From JACVRM01 sp963809765 (GTDB lineage: Bacteria > Actinomycetota > Thermoleophilia > Gaiellales > Gaiellaceae): a stretch of DNA of 64,000 nucleotides. Position numbers and translations under genes: made by a program. The notes beneath the pieces were generated by a model. It made no database searches. It was given only the letters and a program-made list of their open reading frames with translations, and was not told the DNA's origin. This document shows positions 9,067 to 17,580 of this stretch, one piece after another. Positions within the stretch are counted from its first letter, which is position 1. Each line of letters starts with the position of its first letter. The stretch spans positions 372,001-436,000 of the forward strand of contig CAWEKT010000001.1 of the NCBI GenBank assembly GCA_963809765.1, read 5' to 3'.

Positions 9067-9788
9067 AGCTCGTCCGCTACGCCGATCGTCCGGATCTGCG
9101 CGAGCGGCGCTTCGCCGAGCTGGCGGGCGTCACGTTTCCGGAGTACATGCACCACAACGTGCCGGGGAACCTCTACTGGGGCCGTCTGTACGAGGACCAC
9201 CCCGACTTCCAGCTCGGCCTGCTCGACGGCGACAGCCTCGTCGCCGAGCTGCATTCGGTTCCCACGGCCTGGGACGGCTCGGAGGACGATCTGCCCTCGG
9301 GCTGGGACGAGGCGTTCCTGCGCGCCTTCGAGAGCGGGCGGTCCGCGGACGTGCTCTGCGCGCTTGCGATCTCGGTGCTGCCGACGCGTCAGGGCGAGGG
9401 CCTCTCTGCGCGCATGCTCAACGCCATGCGCGAGGCTGCGGGCGCAGCCGGCCTCCGGGAGCTGATCGCGCCCGTGCGCCCGACGGCGAAGGCGCGCTAT
9501 CCGCTGATCCCGATCGAGCAGTACGTCGGCTGGCGCCGGCCGGACGGCTCGCACTTCGATCCCTGGGTCCGCGTGCACGAGCGCGTCGGCGGCCGCATCA
9601 TCGGCGGCGCTCCCGAGTCGATGCACATGGAGGCGTCGCGCGAGGACTGGGAGACCTGGCTCGAGTTCACCCTGCCGGAGGACGGCACCTACGTGGTCGA
9701 CGGCATGCTGGCGCCGCTGGAAGTACGAGACGGCCGCGGCCTCCACCTCGAGCCGAACATCTGGATCCGGCACGAACCCCTCGTCTGA
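9063..9788 (+). CDS. GNAT-like N-acetyltransferase family protein
   Basis: A 241-residue protein with a GNAT-type acetyl-CoA segment (LAISVLPTRQGEGLSARMLNAM, an R/Q-x-x-G-x-G/A pattern, about residue 105). It continues as a longer C-terminal part than most GNATs (WEFTLPEDGTYVVDGMLAPL-like region with YPLIPIEQYVGWRRPDG). The substrate is unknown. It is translationally coupled to ispF (GTGA overlap), so it is likely the last gene of the carD-ispD-ispF unit. Confidence 0.72.
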   Translation: MKLVRYADRPDLRERRFAELAGVTFPEYMHHNVPGNLYWGRLYEDHPDFQLGLLDGDSLVAELHSVPTAWDGSEDDLPSGWDEAFLRAFESGRSADVLCALAISVLPTRQGEGLSARMLNAMREAAGAAGLRELIAPVRPTAKARYPLIPIEQYVGWRRPDGSHFDPWVRVHERVGGRIIGGAPESMHMEASREDWETWLEFTLPEDGTYVVDGMLAPLEVRDGRGLHLEPNIWIRHEPLV

Positions 9789-9863
9789 CGGCCGGCTCGT
9801 AGGCTGCGCACCAGCTCCGCGCCATGTCGCGAGGAGACATGTCCGCTCCGGACCGGTCCACAC

Positions 9864-9979
9864 CCCCACCCAGGGTGGGGAAGCAGGGCCACCCGCTTCC
9901 CGCTGCCGAGGCTACCGCGCAGGGGCGCGCGTGTCTGTGACGCGGGCGTCTCGAAGGTGTGCCCGTGTACCCACACGCG
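9864..9979. repeat. Structured intergenic element, copy A
   Basis: Lies between two convergent genes. CCCCACCC-A-GGGTGGGG at 9864-9880 is a perfect 8-bp hairpin. Downstream CGCGTGT (9928) pairs with ACACGCG (9972). The same order of elements, with shared blocks GCCGAGGCTACCG and CGTGTCTGTG at an identical 66-bp offset, recurs at 28493-28596. The region 9789-10002 also holds CATGTC/GACATG and GGACCGGTCC palindromes. Strand and function are unknown. Confidence 0.55.
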
Positions 9980-10002
9980 CGGCACCGGCAGGCTGGGGCG
10001 GG

Positions 10003-11013
10003 CTAGGCGGGCTCGGCGTGAACCGCGGTCGCGCGGCCGAGTGTCTCGGACGAGCCGACGCCGTCGCCGTCTCCACCCGCCGCGCCGGCGGGCGCCGCGG
10101 CATCCGTCGAGACCGTGAGCTGGAGCACGTCGGGGCGGTGATAGTGCCCGGCCGCGTGGAAGCGCTGGCGCTCCTCCCAGAGCCGGCCCGGGTCGAGGTC
10201 GGCGTAGAGGATCCCCTCCTCGCCGAACAGCGGCCCGGCGAGATACGACCCGTCGGGCGAGAGGATCGCGCTCCCGCCGCGACCGAGCAGGTCACGGTCC
10301 TTGAGCAGGTCGGCGAGGGGGAAGTCGGCGGGATAGCTCGACGCGCGCTGGAAGTGGCAGGGCGCCACGACGAAGCTCCGTGACTCGCGGGCGATGTGGA
10401 TGAGCGTCGCCTGCCAGGCATCGTCGTCGTCCGCGGTCGAGGCGATGTAGATCTCGACGCCCGACTCGTAGAGGGCGAAGCGGGCCAGCGGCATGTAGTT
10501 CTCCCAGCAGATCAGCCCGCCGAGGCGACCGATCTCGGTGGGCAGTGCGCGCAGTCCACCGCCGTCGCCCGGCCCCCAGACGAGGCGCTCGTGGTTCGTC
10601 GGTACGAGCTTGCGATGCCGGAGCGCCAGACGACCGTCGGGGGCGTGGTAGAGGAGCGTGTTGTAGAGCGTTCCCGGGCGCTCCGGGTCGATCTCGGTGA
10701 CACCCGTGACGACCCACAGACCGTGGCGCCGTGCCGCCTCGCCGATGCGGTCGGCCGCCTCGCCCGGCACCGCGACGGACTCGCGCGCGAGCAGGGCGAA
10801 GGCTTCCTTGGCGCGGCTGTCGCTCCAGCCCGCCAGCGCGCGCGACCAGGCGGAGGTCGGATAGGCAGGCACGAAAGCCTCCGGGAAGACCGCCAGCTTG
10901 GCCCCGGACGCCGCGACCTCGGCGCACAGCTGCTCGAGCTTCGCCACCGTCGCATCGCGGTCGAGGATGACCGGCTCGGCCTGGATGCAGGCAACCTTCA
11001 CCGTCTCGTCCAT
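10003..11013 (-). CDS. Nitrilase-superfamily carbon-nitrogen hydrolase
   Basis: A 336-residue cytoplasmic hydrolase of nitriles or amides. The Glu-Lys-Cys triad is visible: FPEAFVPAYP (Glu about 45), LRHRKLVPTNHERLVWG (Lys about 133) and GGLICWENYMPLAR (Cys about 167). The HRKL..P..E and CWEN..PL.R context is that of true nitrilases and cyanide hydratases rather than omega-amidases. The Gly/Ala-rich C-terminal 30 residues are probably disordered. The true substrate is not predictable. The upstream neighbour on the same strand is mutY. Confidence 0.85.
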   Translation of the reverse strand: MDETVKVACIQAEPVILDRDATVAKLEQLCAEVAASGAKLAVFPEAFVPAYPTSAWSRALAGWSDSRAKEAFALLARESVAVPGEAADRIGEAARRHGLWVVTGVTEIDPERPGTLYNTLLYHAPDGRLALRHRKLVPTNHERLVWGPGDGGGLRALPTEIGRLGGLICWENYMPLARFALYESGVEIYIASTADDDDAWQATLIHIARESRSFVVAPCHFQRASSYPADFPLADLLKDRDLLGRGGSAILSPDGSYLAGPLFGEEGILYADLDPGRLWEERQRFHAAGHYHRPDVLQLTVSTDAAAPAGAAGGDGDGVGSSETLGRATAVHAEPA

Positions 11014-11045
11014 GTGGCGATTCTGCCCGAACCGTGCCGAGTGGC

Positions 11046-11762
11046 TCAGCCGGGCAGCCGCACGACGCCGGCGTCCACCTCGACGAGGCCGTCCTGCTCC
11101 AGAGCGGCGACTGCCTCAGCGTCCAGGTCGGCGAGCCGCTCGCGGCCGCCGGCGACCTCCCGGAGCGCTCGAGACCGTCGCTGGCGGAAGGAGCCTTCCC
11201 AGCGCGACTGCCTGCGCAGCGGCTCGAAGCGACGGCCCCGCGACGGGCAGCCCGCGGCCAGGGGACACGAGCCGCAGCGCGGGATGCGGGCGAGACAGAT
11301 CGTCGCGCCGAGATCGAACAGGGCCTGACCGCAGGCAGGGCCGAAGTAGGCGCCGGTTCGCTCCTGGACGCGCCGGACGTTCGTATCCACCGGCAGCACC
11401 GGCTCGCCGAATGCGAAGGCGCGGACGGCATCGGCCGTGTAGCGGCCGACGCCCGGAAGCTCGGTGAGCTCGGCCGGCCAGCCGTGCTCGGCGACGTGGC
11501 GCGCGGCCCGGTGCAGGTTGAGGGCCCGCCGGTTGTAGCCGAGCCCCTGCCAGGCACGGATGACCTCGGCGGCCGGCTCCGCGGCGAGCGACTCGACTGT
11601 GGGCCAGCGGAGCAGCCACTCCTCGAAGCGGGGCAGCACACGCGTCACCTGGGTCTGCTGGAGCATGACCTCGCTGACGAGGATCGCGTACGGGTCACGC
11701 GTCCGCCGCCAGGGCAGGTCGCGGCCGTGCTCCTCGAACCACGCCAGCAGCTCGCGTTCCAT
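11046..11762 (-). CDS. mutY: A/G-specific adenine glycosylase MutY (short form)
   Basis: Removes adenine mispaired with 8-oxoguanine. Conserved parts are LLAWFEEHGRDLPWR, the MutY motif SEVMLQQTQVTRVLPRF, the helix-hairpin-helix LPGVGRYTADAVRAFAFG with catalytic Asp in PVDTNVRR, and the [4Fe-4S] loop C-x6-C-x2-C-x5-C (CLARIPRCGSCPLAAGC). At 238 residues it ends soon after the cluster and lacks the NUDIX-like C-terminal domain that recognises 8-oxoG in longer MutY proteins. Short actinobacterial forms are known. It is divergent from gltX. Confidence 0.9.
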   Translation of the reverse strand: MERELLAWFEEHGRDLPWRRTRDPYAILVSEVMLQQTQVTRVLPRFEEWLLRWPTVESLAAEPAAEVIRAWQGLGYNRRALNLHRAARHVAEHGWPAELTELPGVGRYTADAVRAFAFGEPVLPVDTNVRRVQERTGAYFGPACGQALFDLGATICLARIPRCGSCPLAAGCPSRGRRFEPLRRQSRWEGSFRQRRSRALREVAGGRERLADLDAEAVAALEQDGLVEVDAGVVRLPG

Positions 11763-11834
11763 TACGCGCCGACGCTAGCTGGCGCGCCGGCCCGAGCCGC
11801 CACCTGCCCGCACACGCGGCGTAGCATCGAGGCC

Positions 11835-12916
11835 ATCGTTCGCGTCCGCTTCGCTCCGAGCCCGACCGGGTCGCTTCACGTCGGCGGCGCGCTGTCCGCG
11901 GTCGCGAACCGCCGGTTCGCGGACGAGCACGAGGGCGTCCTCCTGCTCCGCATCGACGACACCGACCGGGAGCGCAACGTCGCGGGCGGGGAGGAGGGGA
12001 TCCTCGGCGACCTCGGCTGGCTGGGGATCGGCTGGGACGAGGGCCCCGTTCGCCAGAGCGAGCGGGCGGCCGCACACGTGGCGGCGGCCGGGCGGTTGGA
12101 AGAGGCGGGTGCGGCGGTGCGCGACCCCGACGGCTCGTTGCGCTTCACCCGCGAGCGGTGCCCGACGCTGTTGCGTCCCGACGGGACGCCGACCTACCAC
12201 CTCGCCTCTGTCGTCGACGACGCCGAGCTCGGCGTCACGCACGTCCTGCGCGGCAAGGATCACCTGCCGAACACGGCTCTCCACGTCGGTCTGGCCGAGG
12301 CCCTCGGCGTCGAGCCGCCCGACGTTCCTCCACCACGGCCTGATCGTCGGCGACGACGGGCGCAAGCTCTCGAAGCGGGCTCCGCTCTCCTCGCTCGGCG
12401 AGCTGCGCGAGGCCGGGATTCCGCCGGAGGCGGTGCGCCGCTACCTCGACGAGCTCGGCCTGCCTCGCGGCGACGTGCACTACGACGAGCGGCGACTGCG
12501 CCGGCTTGCGATCGACGCGCTGGCAGCGCTCGACGACGCCGAGCTCGCGCACAGGAGCGACGCGGATCCGCGCTTCGCCCCGGCTCTGCGCGGAGCCCGC
12601 GACCTCAACGAGGCCCGCCGGATCGCCCGCTCGCTGGCCGAGGCGCCGGCGTCGGATCCCGGTGCCGACGGGGCACCCACGCTGGAACGGTTCGCGGAGC
12701 TGCGCGCCGGTGCGGGGGACGACATCGACCGGGACGAGGCGAAGGCGATCGTGCGCGAGCTGAAGGCGGTCGGGGGCGACCTGCGAGTCCTGCGCCGCGC
12801 TTTGACCGGGGTCGACCGCGGTCCCGAGCTCTGGGCCGTCCTCGTCGCGCTGCCGCGGGACGAGGCGCTTCGCCGCGCCAGGCCCCGGCCGAGCCACGCC
12901 CGCCCGCGGCGACTAA
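11835..12916 (+). CDS. gltX: Glutamyl-tRNA synthetase GltX (compact, frameshifted)
   Basis: A class I aminoacyl-tRNA synthetase with FAPSPTGSLHVGGA (HIGH motif) and GRKLSKRAPLS (KMSKS motif). One extra base near 12319 (before TFLHHGLIVGDDG) and probably another near 12878 shift the frame. With both corrected the stop is TAA 12914-12916. Only about 355 residues result, against about 480 for typical GluRS, so the anticodon-binding half looks shortened. No ATG/GTG/TTG precedes VRVRFAPSP in frame between 11763 and 11840, so the start is unclear; an ATC at 11835 or a lost start are both possible. The small size could suggest GluQ-RS, but the KLSK loop and C-terminal helices favour GluRS. Confidence 0.82.
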
Positions 12917-12925
12917 CTTCCAGCC

Positions 12926-14204
12926 ATGCGCCTCTACAACACGCTCACCCGCCGCAAGGACGAGCTGCCGGCCGCGCCCGGGCCGGTGCGGATGTACTTC
13001 TGCGGACCGACCGTGTACGCCCGCGCCCACGTCGGCAACGCGCGCCCCTTCATCCTCGGCATGTGGCTGCGCTCCTGGCTGCGTGAGAGCGGGTACGAGG
13101 CGACGCTCGTGCACAACATCACCGACATCAACGACCGGATCTACGAGGCCGCGCCGGGCGCGAGCGCCGAGCTCGCAGCGCGCGCCGCTCAGTGGTACCT
13201 CGAGGACACGGGCGACCTGGGCCTCGGCATGCCGGACCACCTGCCGCGCGCCACCGAGATGGTTCCGGAGATCGTCGCCATGATCGAGGCGCTGATCGAG
13301 CGCGAGTTTGCGTATGCCGTCGACGGCGACGTCTACTTCCGCGTCGCGCGCTTCCCGGAGTACGGGGCGCTGAGCGGCCAGCGGCCCGACCAGGTCGAGG
13401 AGCAGGAGCCGAATCCGCTCAAGGAGGATCCGCGCGACTTCGCGCTGTGGAAGGCGAACAAGCCGGACGAGGACACGTCGTGGGACTCGCCGTGGGGGCT
13501 CGGCCGCCCCGGCTGGCACATCGAGTGCTCGGTCATGGCCGAGGAGCTCCTCGGGCCGGCGTTCGAGATCCACGGTGGCGGGCTCGACCTCGTCTTTCCG
13601 CATCACGAGAACGAGGTTGCGCAGTCGCGCGCGCTCGGTCACGACTTCGCCCAGGTGTGGATGCACAACGGGATGCTCCGCTTCACCGACGAGAAGATGT
13701 CGAAGTCGCTCGGGAACGTGATCACGCTGCGCGACGCGCTCGACAAGTGGGGGAATGAGGCTCTGCTCGTCTACTTCCTGACCGGTCATTGGCGCAAGCC
13801 GATCGACTTCTCGGAGGAGACAATCGCGTCGGCCGAGGCTCGCGCAGAGCGGCTTCCGCGACGTCTTTCGCGGCGAGTCCGAGCCTGCGCCCGACGACGC
13901 CTGGGACCGTTTCGCCGCCGCGCTCGGCGATGACTTCAACACGCCGGAGGCTCTCGCCGAGATGCACGACTGGCGCGACCACGACCTGCTGCGGCGGGCG
14001 CTCGCCCTCTTCGGCCTCGAGACGCTGGCCGAGCGGGCGGACGCCCCCGAGGACGTGCGCGCGCTCGCTCGCGAGCGAGCCGACGCGCGTGAGGCGGGCG
14101 ACTGGGCGGAGGCAGACCGCCTGCGCGGGGAGATCGAGTCGCGCGGCTGGGTCGTCCGTGACGTCCAGGGCGACGGGGGCTTCCAGCTCGTGCCCCGGAC
14201 GTGA
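12926..14204 (+). CDS. cysS: Cysteinyl-tRNA synthetase CysS (frameshifted)
   Basis: A class I synthetase with the zinc-site start MYFCGPTVYARAHVGNAR (HIGH variant), NITDINDRIY, GWHIECSVMA, HGGGLDLVFPHHENE and the KMSKSLGN loop (KMSKSLGNVITL). One extra base near 13850 shifts the last third, which continues as FRGESEPAPDDAWDRF, then a DALR-like segment, to TGA at 14204. The ATG at 12926 lies 6 nt after TAACTT. The 3' end overlaps the rlmB start (GTGA). Confidence 0.94.
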
Positions 14205-14950
14205 CCCCGGTCCTCGAGCTCGTCTACGGGCGGCGCGCGGTCCTGGAGCTCCTGCGCGGGCCCCGCGAGGTGATGGAGGTGCACGCCACCGAGCGGGCAC
14301 TCGCGTCCGAGCCCTGGCTGCAGGAGGCGCCGACCCGCGTCCAGGTGCGCCCCGAGCGCGACCTGACGGCCGCCGCCGGCACGCGCGACCACCAGGGCGT
14401 CGTCGCCTGGGCCGAGGCGTACCGCTACGCGGACGCGTGGGAGCTGGCAGCGGTGGAGCGGCCGCTGCTCGTCTGTCTCGACCGCGTCAGCGACCCGCGC
14501 AACCTGGGCGCCGTCTGCCGGAGCGCCGAGGGCGCCGGCGCGACCGGCGTCGTGCTGCCCGAGCACGGGGCGGCCCGCGTCACGGCTGCCGTCTGCAAGT
14601 CGTCCGCCGGCGCCGTCGAGCACCTGCCGGTGGCGGTCGTCACCAACCTCGCCCGCTACCTGACCGAGGTGAAGGGGCCCGGCCTCTGGGTGTACGCGGC
14701 CACCGCCGAGGCCTCGACGCCGCTCTGGAGCGCAGACCTCGACGGCGGCGTCGCCTTCGTCCTCGGCGCCGAGGGGCGCGGCCTGCGCCCGCTCGTGCGG
14801 CGTGCGTGCGACGACGAGGTCGCGATCCCGCTCGCCGGGCAGGTCGACTCGCTCAACGTCAGCGTGGCGGCCGCCCTGCTCCTGTTCGAGGCCCGCCGAC
14901 GCCGGGCGGCGGCAGGAGCGGGAGCCGGCGCGGCTCCGTCGGCCACGTGA
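14201..14950 (+). CDS. rlmB: 23S rRNA (guanosine-2'-O)-methyltransferase RlmB (SpoU/TrmH family)
   Basis: A 249-residue SPOUT methyltransferase. An N-terminal substrate-binding domain (VYGRRAVLELLRG) precedes the trefoil-knot motifs LDRVSDPRNLGAVCRSAEGAGATGVV, LGAEGRGL and IPLAGQVDSLNVSVAAALLLFE. This fits RlmB, which methylates G2251 of 23S rRNA, or the TrmH/TsnR group. The position between cysS and yacP is the conserved one for rlmB. It is coupled to cysS by a 4-bp overlap. The frame is intact. Confidence 0.92.
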   Translation: MTPVLELVYGRRAVLELLRGPREVMEVHATERALASEPWLQEAPTRVQVRPERDLTAAAGTRDHQGVVAWAEAYRYADAWELAAVERPLLVCLDRVSDPRNLGAVCRSAEGAGATGVVLPEHGAARVTAAVCKSSAGAVEHLPVAVVTNLARYLTEVKGPGLWVYAATAEASTPLWSADLDGGVAFVLGAEGRGLRPLVRRACDDEVAIPLAGQVDSLNVSVAAALLLFEARRRRAAAGAGAGAAPSAT

Positions 14951-15382
14951 GCCCGGAGCCGAGCCTCTACCTCTTCGACGGATTCAACGTCCTGCGTGCC
15001 GGCGCCTTCGCCGATCCCGGCGAGCTGGTCGATCGCCTGGCTTCCTTCGTCGCGCTCCACGGCGCGCGCGGCATCGTGGTCTTCGACGGCACGGGCACCG
15101 ACCGGACGATCGGCCCGCTCGAGATCCGCTTCGCGGAGCACGCCGACGCGCTGCTGGAGCGTCTGGCCGCCGAGCACCGCGAGCCGCGAGCGGGTTTGCC
15201 TGGTCTCATCGGACGCCGCCGTCCGCGGGACGTCCGGGCAGGAGGTGACGAAGCTGACGTCGAAGACGTTCGTGGCCGACCTCGGAGAGGTGCGCGTTGC
15301 CGAGGAGCCGGGGCCCCGCCTGGGCGACCGGCTCGACGAGGAGACCCGCCGGCGGCTCGAGCGCCTCAGGCGCGGGCAGTAG
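14947..15382 (+). CDS. yacP: YacP-like NYN-domain RNA-binding protein (frameshifted)
   Basis: A PIN-like NYN-domain protein (DUF901), called Rae1 in Bacillus, where it cleaves mRNA on the ribosome. It starts LYLFDGFNVLRAGAF, with the acidic IVVFDGTGTDR and, after one extra base near 15184, RERVCLVSSDAAVRGTSGQ and the usual basic/acidic C-terminus, ending at 15382. The GTG start overlaps the rlmB stop. Synteny with rlmB and sigH matches Bacillus. Confidence 0.88.
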
Positions 15383-15411
15383 GGCTTTCAACCGGGACCT
15401 TTGCAAAAGAC

Positions 15412-15440
15412 TTGTAACTTGGTCCGCATCTTGCTAACTT
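15412..15440 (+). promoter_or_regulatory. sigH promoter
   Basis: TTGTAA (15412-15417), a 17-bp spacer and TAACTT (15435-15440). The predicted start is near 15447, 71 nt before the sigH start codon. A TTGCAA just upstream (15401) gives a repeated CTT(G)NAACTT texture. Confidence 0.65.
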
Positions 15441-15517
15441 GCGGCTCAACCTGAGGGTGAGGTTCGGGAGGACGGCCGCGTGCCGGCCTCGCAGCCCACC
15501 GGAGCGCGGACTTCCAT

Positions 15518-16198
15518 ATGGCCCCCCGAGCAGCCACGAGCCCCCGTCAGATCAGCCCGCGGACGCCGCAGCGCATCCAGCGTGAGCTGGAGGACCTGCA
15601 GCTCGCGATCAAGGCGCGCAACGGCGACGGCGCGGCGCTCGATGCGCTCATCCGCCGCTACACCGGCTTCGTCCGGCTGAAGGCCAGCTCGTACTTCCTC
15701 GCCGGCGGCGACGGCGACGATCTCATCCAGGAGGGCCTGATCGGCCTCTACAAGGCCGTGCGCGACTTTCGCCCCGACAAGGAGACGTCGTTCCGCTCGT
15801 TCGCGGAGCTCTGCGTCACCCGGCAGATCATCACGGCGATCAAGACGGCGACCCGCTTCAAGCACTCGCCGCTCAACACCTACGTCTCGTTCAGCCAGAC
15901 CCCTGCCGGCCAGGAGTCCGACAGCGACTGCACGCTCGGCGACGCGCTGCCCGGGCCCGGCGTCGACGACCCGTCGATCTGCGTCATCTCGACCGAGGAG
16001 CTCCAGAGCCTCGTCTTCACCCTCGGCACCGGGCTCTCACGCCTGGAGGCGGACGCGCTGAAGCTGTATCTCGAGGGCTCCTCCTACGAGGAGATGGCCG
16101 AGCTCCTCGCCTGCGACACGAAGACGATCGACAACGCGCTGCAGCGGGTGAAGCGGAAGATCATCTCGCACCAGCAGAGCCGGCAAGTCCTGCTCTAG
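15518..16198 (+). CDS. sigH: RNA polymerase sigma factor of the SigH (Spo0H) family
   Basis: A 226-residue sigma-70 family factor without region 1. Region 2 reads DDLIQEGLIGLYKAVRDFRP, then SFRSFAELCVTRQIITAIK and the SigH hallmark FKHSPLNTYVSF. Region 4 is LSRLEADALKLYLEG followed by the helix-turn-helix YEEMAELLACDTKTIDNALQ. This is the Spo0H-type sigma of Firmicutes, widespread in Thermoleophilia, where its regulon is not established. It has its own promoter and ends in a hairpin shared with the convergent carH-like gene. Confidence 0.93.
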   Translation: MAPRAATSPRQISPRTPQRIQRELEDLQLAIKARNGDGAALDALIRRYTGFVRLKASSYFLAGGDGDDLIQEGLIGLYKAVRDFRPDKETSFRSFAELCVTRQIITAIKTATRFKHSPLNTYVSFSQTPAGQESDSDCTLGDALPGPGVDDPSICVISTEELQSLVFTLGTGLSRLEADALKLYLEGSSYEEMAELLACDTKTIDNALQRVKRKIISHQQSRQVLL

Positions 16199-16216
16199 CG
16201 CTCCAGGCGCCGCTAG
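16195..16216. terminator. Hairpin between convergent sigH and carH-like genes
   Basis: CTAGCG / CGCTAG, a 6-bp stem with a 10-nt loop, overlapping the stop codons of both genes. It is small and lacks a U-tract, so a bidirectional terminator role is tentative. Confidence 0.35.
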
Positions 16217-17070
16217 CGCACCAGCTCGGCTGCGCTCAGGGGATCGCCGGCGAGGTACCGGGCCCCGATCGTCTCGGCAGTGTCAGCGTCGGCGCCGGGA
16301 CCGGCGAGGAAGAGCGCCGTCGTCCGCCCGAGGTCGCGTAGGCGGTCGAGGCCGGCCAGGCGCTCTGGCAGGGTGCTTGAGATCACCACGGCGTTCGGGC
16401 GCAGCGCCGGGCAGGCGTCCGCGAGCGTCTCGAACGGCGTGTCCGGCCCGAGGAAGCTGATCCGCCAGCCACGCGCGCTCAGCGCGAGGCCGAACATGAT
16501 CAGCGGCAGGTCGTGGAGCTCGCCCGGGGCGCAGGCGAGCAGCGCGCGGGGGCCTGGGCCGCGGTCCCACTCGCGCGCCAGGGCGAGCAGGCGGCCGCGA
16601 ATGAGGTTGCTGGCGAAGTGCTCCTGGGCGACCGTCGCCTCTCCTCGCTGCCACCGCTCGCCGAGCTCGGCGAAGTACGGAAGCACCACCTGCGAGAGCA
16701 CGGTCTCGCGGGTGAAGCCCGCGAGCAGCGCGTCGAGCGCACCGTGCGCGCCGGTCTCGTCCAGTGCGTCGAGCGCGGCCTGGAGCCTGCCACGGCCGGC
16801 CGCGAGCGCCGACGTCGACAGCGCCGGGGCGCCCGGAGCGACCTCCGAGCGCACCATGCGAGCCGCTTCGGCGGCTGCGAGGCCGCCGGCGATGTGGTCG
16901 CGCATCAGCCGGACACGCCGCTCGTCTTCCTCGGAGTAGAGCCGGAAGCCACCGCTCGATCGCGACGGATCGAGCAAGCCGTAGCGGCGCTCCCACGCGC
17001 GCAACAGCTCGACGGCGACGCCGGTGCGGCGGCTGAGCTCGCCGATTCGGAGGGTTGCAGCCGCGTGCAT
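16213..17070 (-). CDS. CarH/LitR-type B12-dependent photoreceptor repressor (MerR family)
   Basis: An N-terminal MerR helix-turn-helix (LRIGELSRRTGVAVELLRAW, residues 7-26) followed by a B12-binding cap and Rossmann domain. The cap carries the CarH signature W-x9-EH (WQRGEATVAQEH), and the fold has the lower-ligand motif E-x-H (PGELHDLPL). In CarH, adenosylcobalamin in the dark holds a DNA-binding tetramer, and green/blue light breaks it apart. The ATG at 17070 lies directly behind the tandem operator-like repeats, so autoregulation is likely. The divergent gene is a DUF378 operon, not carotenoid genes. Confidence 0.85.
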   Translation of the reverse strand: MHAAATLRIGELSRRTGVAVELLRAWERRYGLLDPSRSSGGFRLYSEEDERRVRLMRDHIAGGLAAAEAARMVRSEVAPGAPALSTSALAAGRGRLQAALDALDETGAHGALDALLAGFTRETVLSQVVLPYFAELGERWQRGEATVAQEHFASNLIRGRLLALAREWDRGPGPRALLACAPGELHDLPLIMFGLALSARGWRISFLGPDTPFETLADACPALRPNAVVISSTLPERLAGLDRLRDLGRTTALFLAGPGADADTAETIGARYLAGDPLSAAELVR

Positions 17071-17077
17071 CCATCGA

Positions 17078-17128
17078 TTGTACAGAACTTGTACGAACAC
17101 TTGACAAAGGCGACCCTAAAGCTGTACA
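17078..17128. promoter_or_regulatory. Divergent promoter with tandem CarH-type operator repeats
   Basis: Three direct repeats with 11-12 bp period: TTGTACAGAAC (17078), TTGTACGAACAC (17089) and TTGACAAAGG (17101). A further TGTACAA lies near 17123. TTGACA (17101-17106) plus a 16-17 bp spacer and TGTACA/GTACAA forms a promoter for the rightward operon, so a bound repressor would cover it. The tandem 11-bp layout is like that reported for CarH operators. Confidence 0.65.
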
Positions 17129-17161
17129 AATGCTGGACACAACGACCTGAAGGAGGACGTC

Positions 17162-17398
17162 ATGAAGGCAATCGACCTGCTCGCCGCGACACTTGTGATC
17201 GTCGGTGGGCTCAACTGGGGCCTCGTCGCCGTGGCGGAGTTCGACCTCGTCGCCGCGCTCGTGGGCCTGGAGTTCGGCGAGACCAACGCGCTCAGCCGGA
17301 TCGTCTACGGCCTCGTCGGCCTGTCGGCCGCCTACGCGACGGTGCGGCTGGTCGGTTCACGCGAGCGTGCGTTCGAGCCCGTGACCGATTCGCGATGA
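17162..17398 (+). CDS. DUF378 small membrane protein
   Basis: A 78-residue protein with two hydrophobic helices. It has the DUF378 signature in the first (VIVGGLNWGLVAVAEFDLV, residues 13-31) and LSRIVYGLVGLSAAYA in the second. The function of DUF378 is unknown. The ATG has GGAGGA 5 bp upstream. It is first in a four-gene run with ATGA overlaps and is preceded by the CarH-type operator, suggesting light- or B12-controlled expression. Confidence 0.85.
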   Translation: MKAIDLLAATLVIVGGLNWGLVAVAEFDLVAALVGLEFGETNALSRIVYGLVGLSAAYATVRLVGSRERAFEPVTDSR

Positions 17399-17580
17399 CG
17401 CTCACGAGGAACACCGGCGCCCACCTGCTGTTCGGCCTCGCCGCCGTCACCTCGTTCGCGCTGTCCGTGACCCTCTGGTTCACGGGCAGCGAGGAGCAGG
17501 GGATCTTCGTGGGCCTGTGGGTTCCGTCCATCCTCGCCGCCGGCGCCTATGCGGCGTCGGCGGCCAGGTCGGCGTCATGA
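17395..17580 (+). CDS. Small two-helix membrane protein
   Basis: A 61-residue protein with hydrophobic stretches LLFGLAAVTSFALSVTLWF and GLWVPSILAAGAYAA, so probably two membrane segments. I do not recognise the family. It overlaps the DUF378 stop and the next start by 4 bp each (ATGA), which supports a real, coupled gene. Confidence 0.65.
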   Translation: MTLTRNTGAHLLFGLAAVTSFALSVTLWFTGSEEQGIFVGLWVPSILAAGAYAASAARSAS

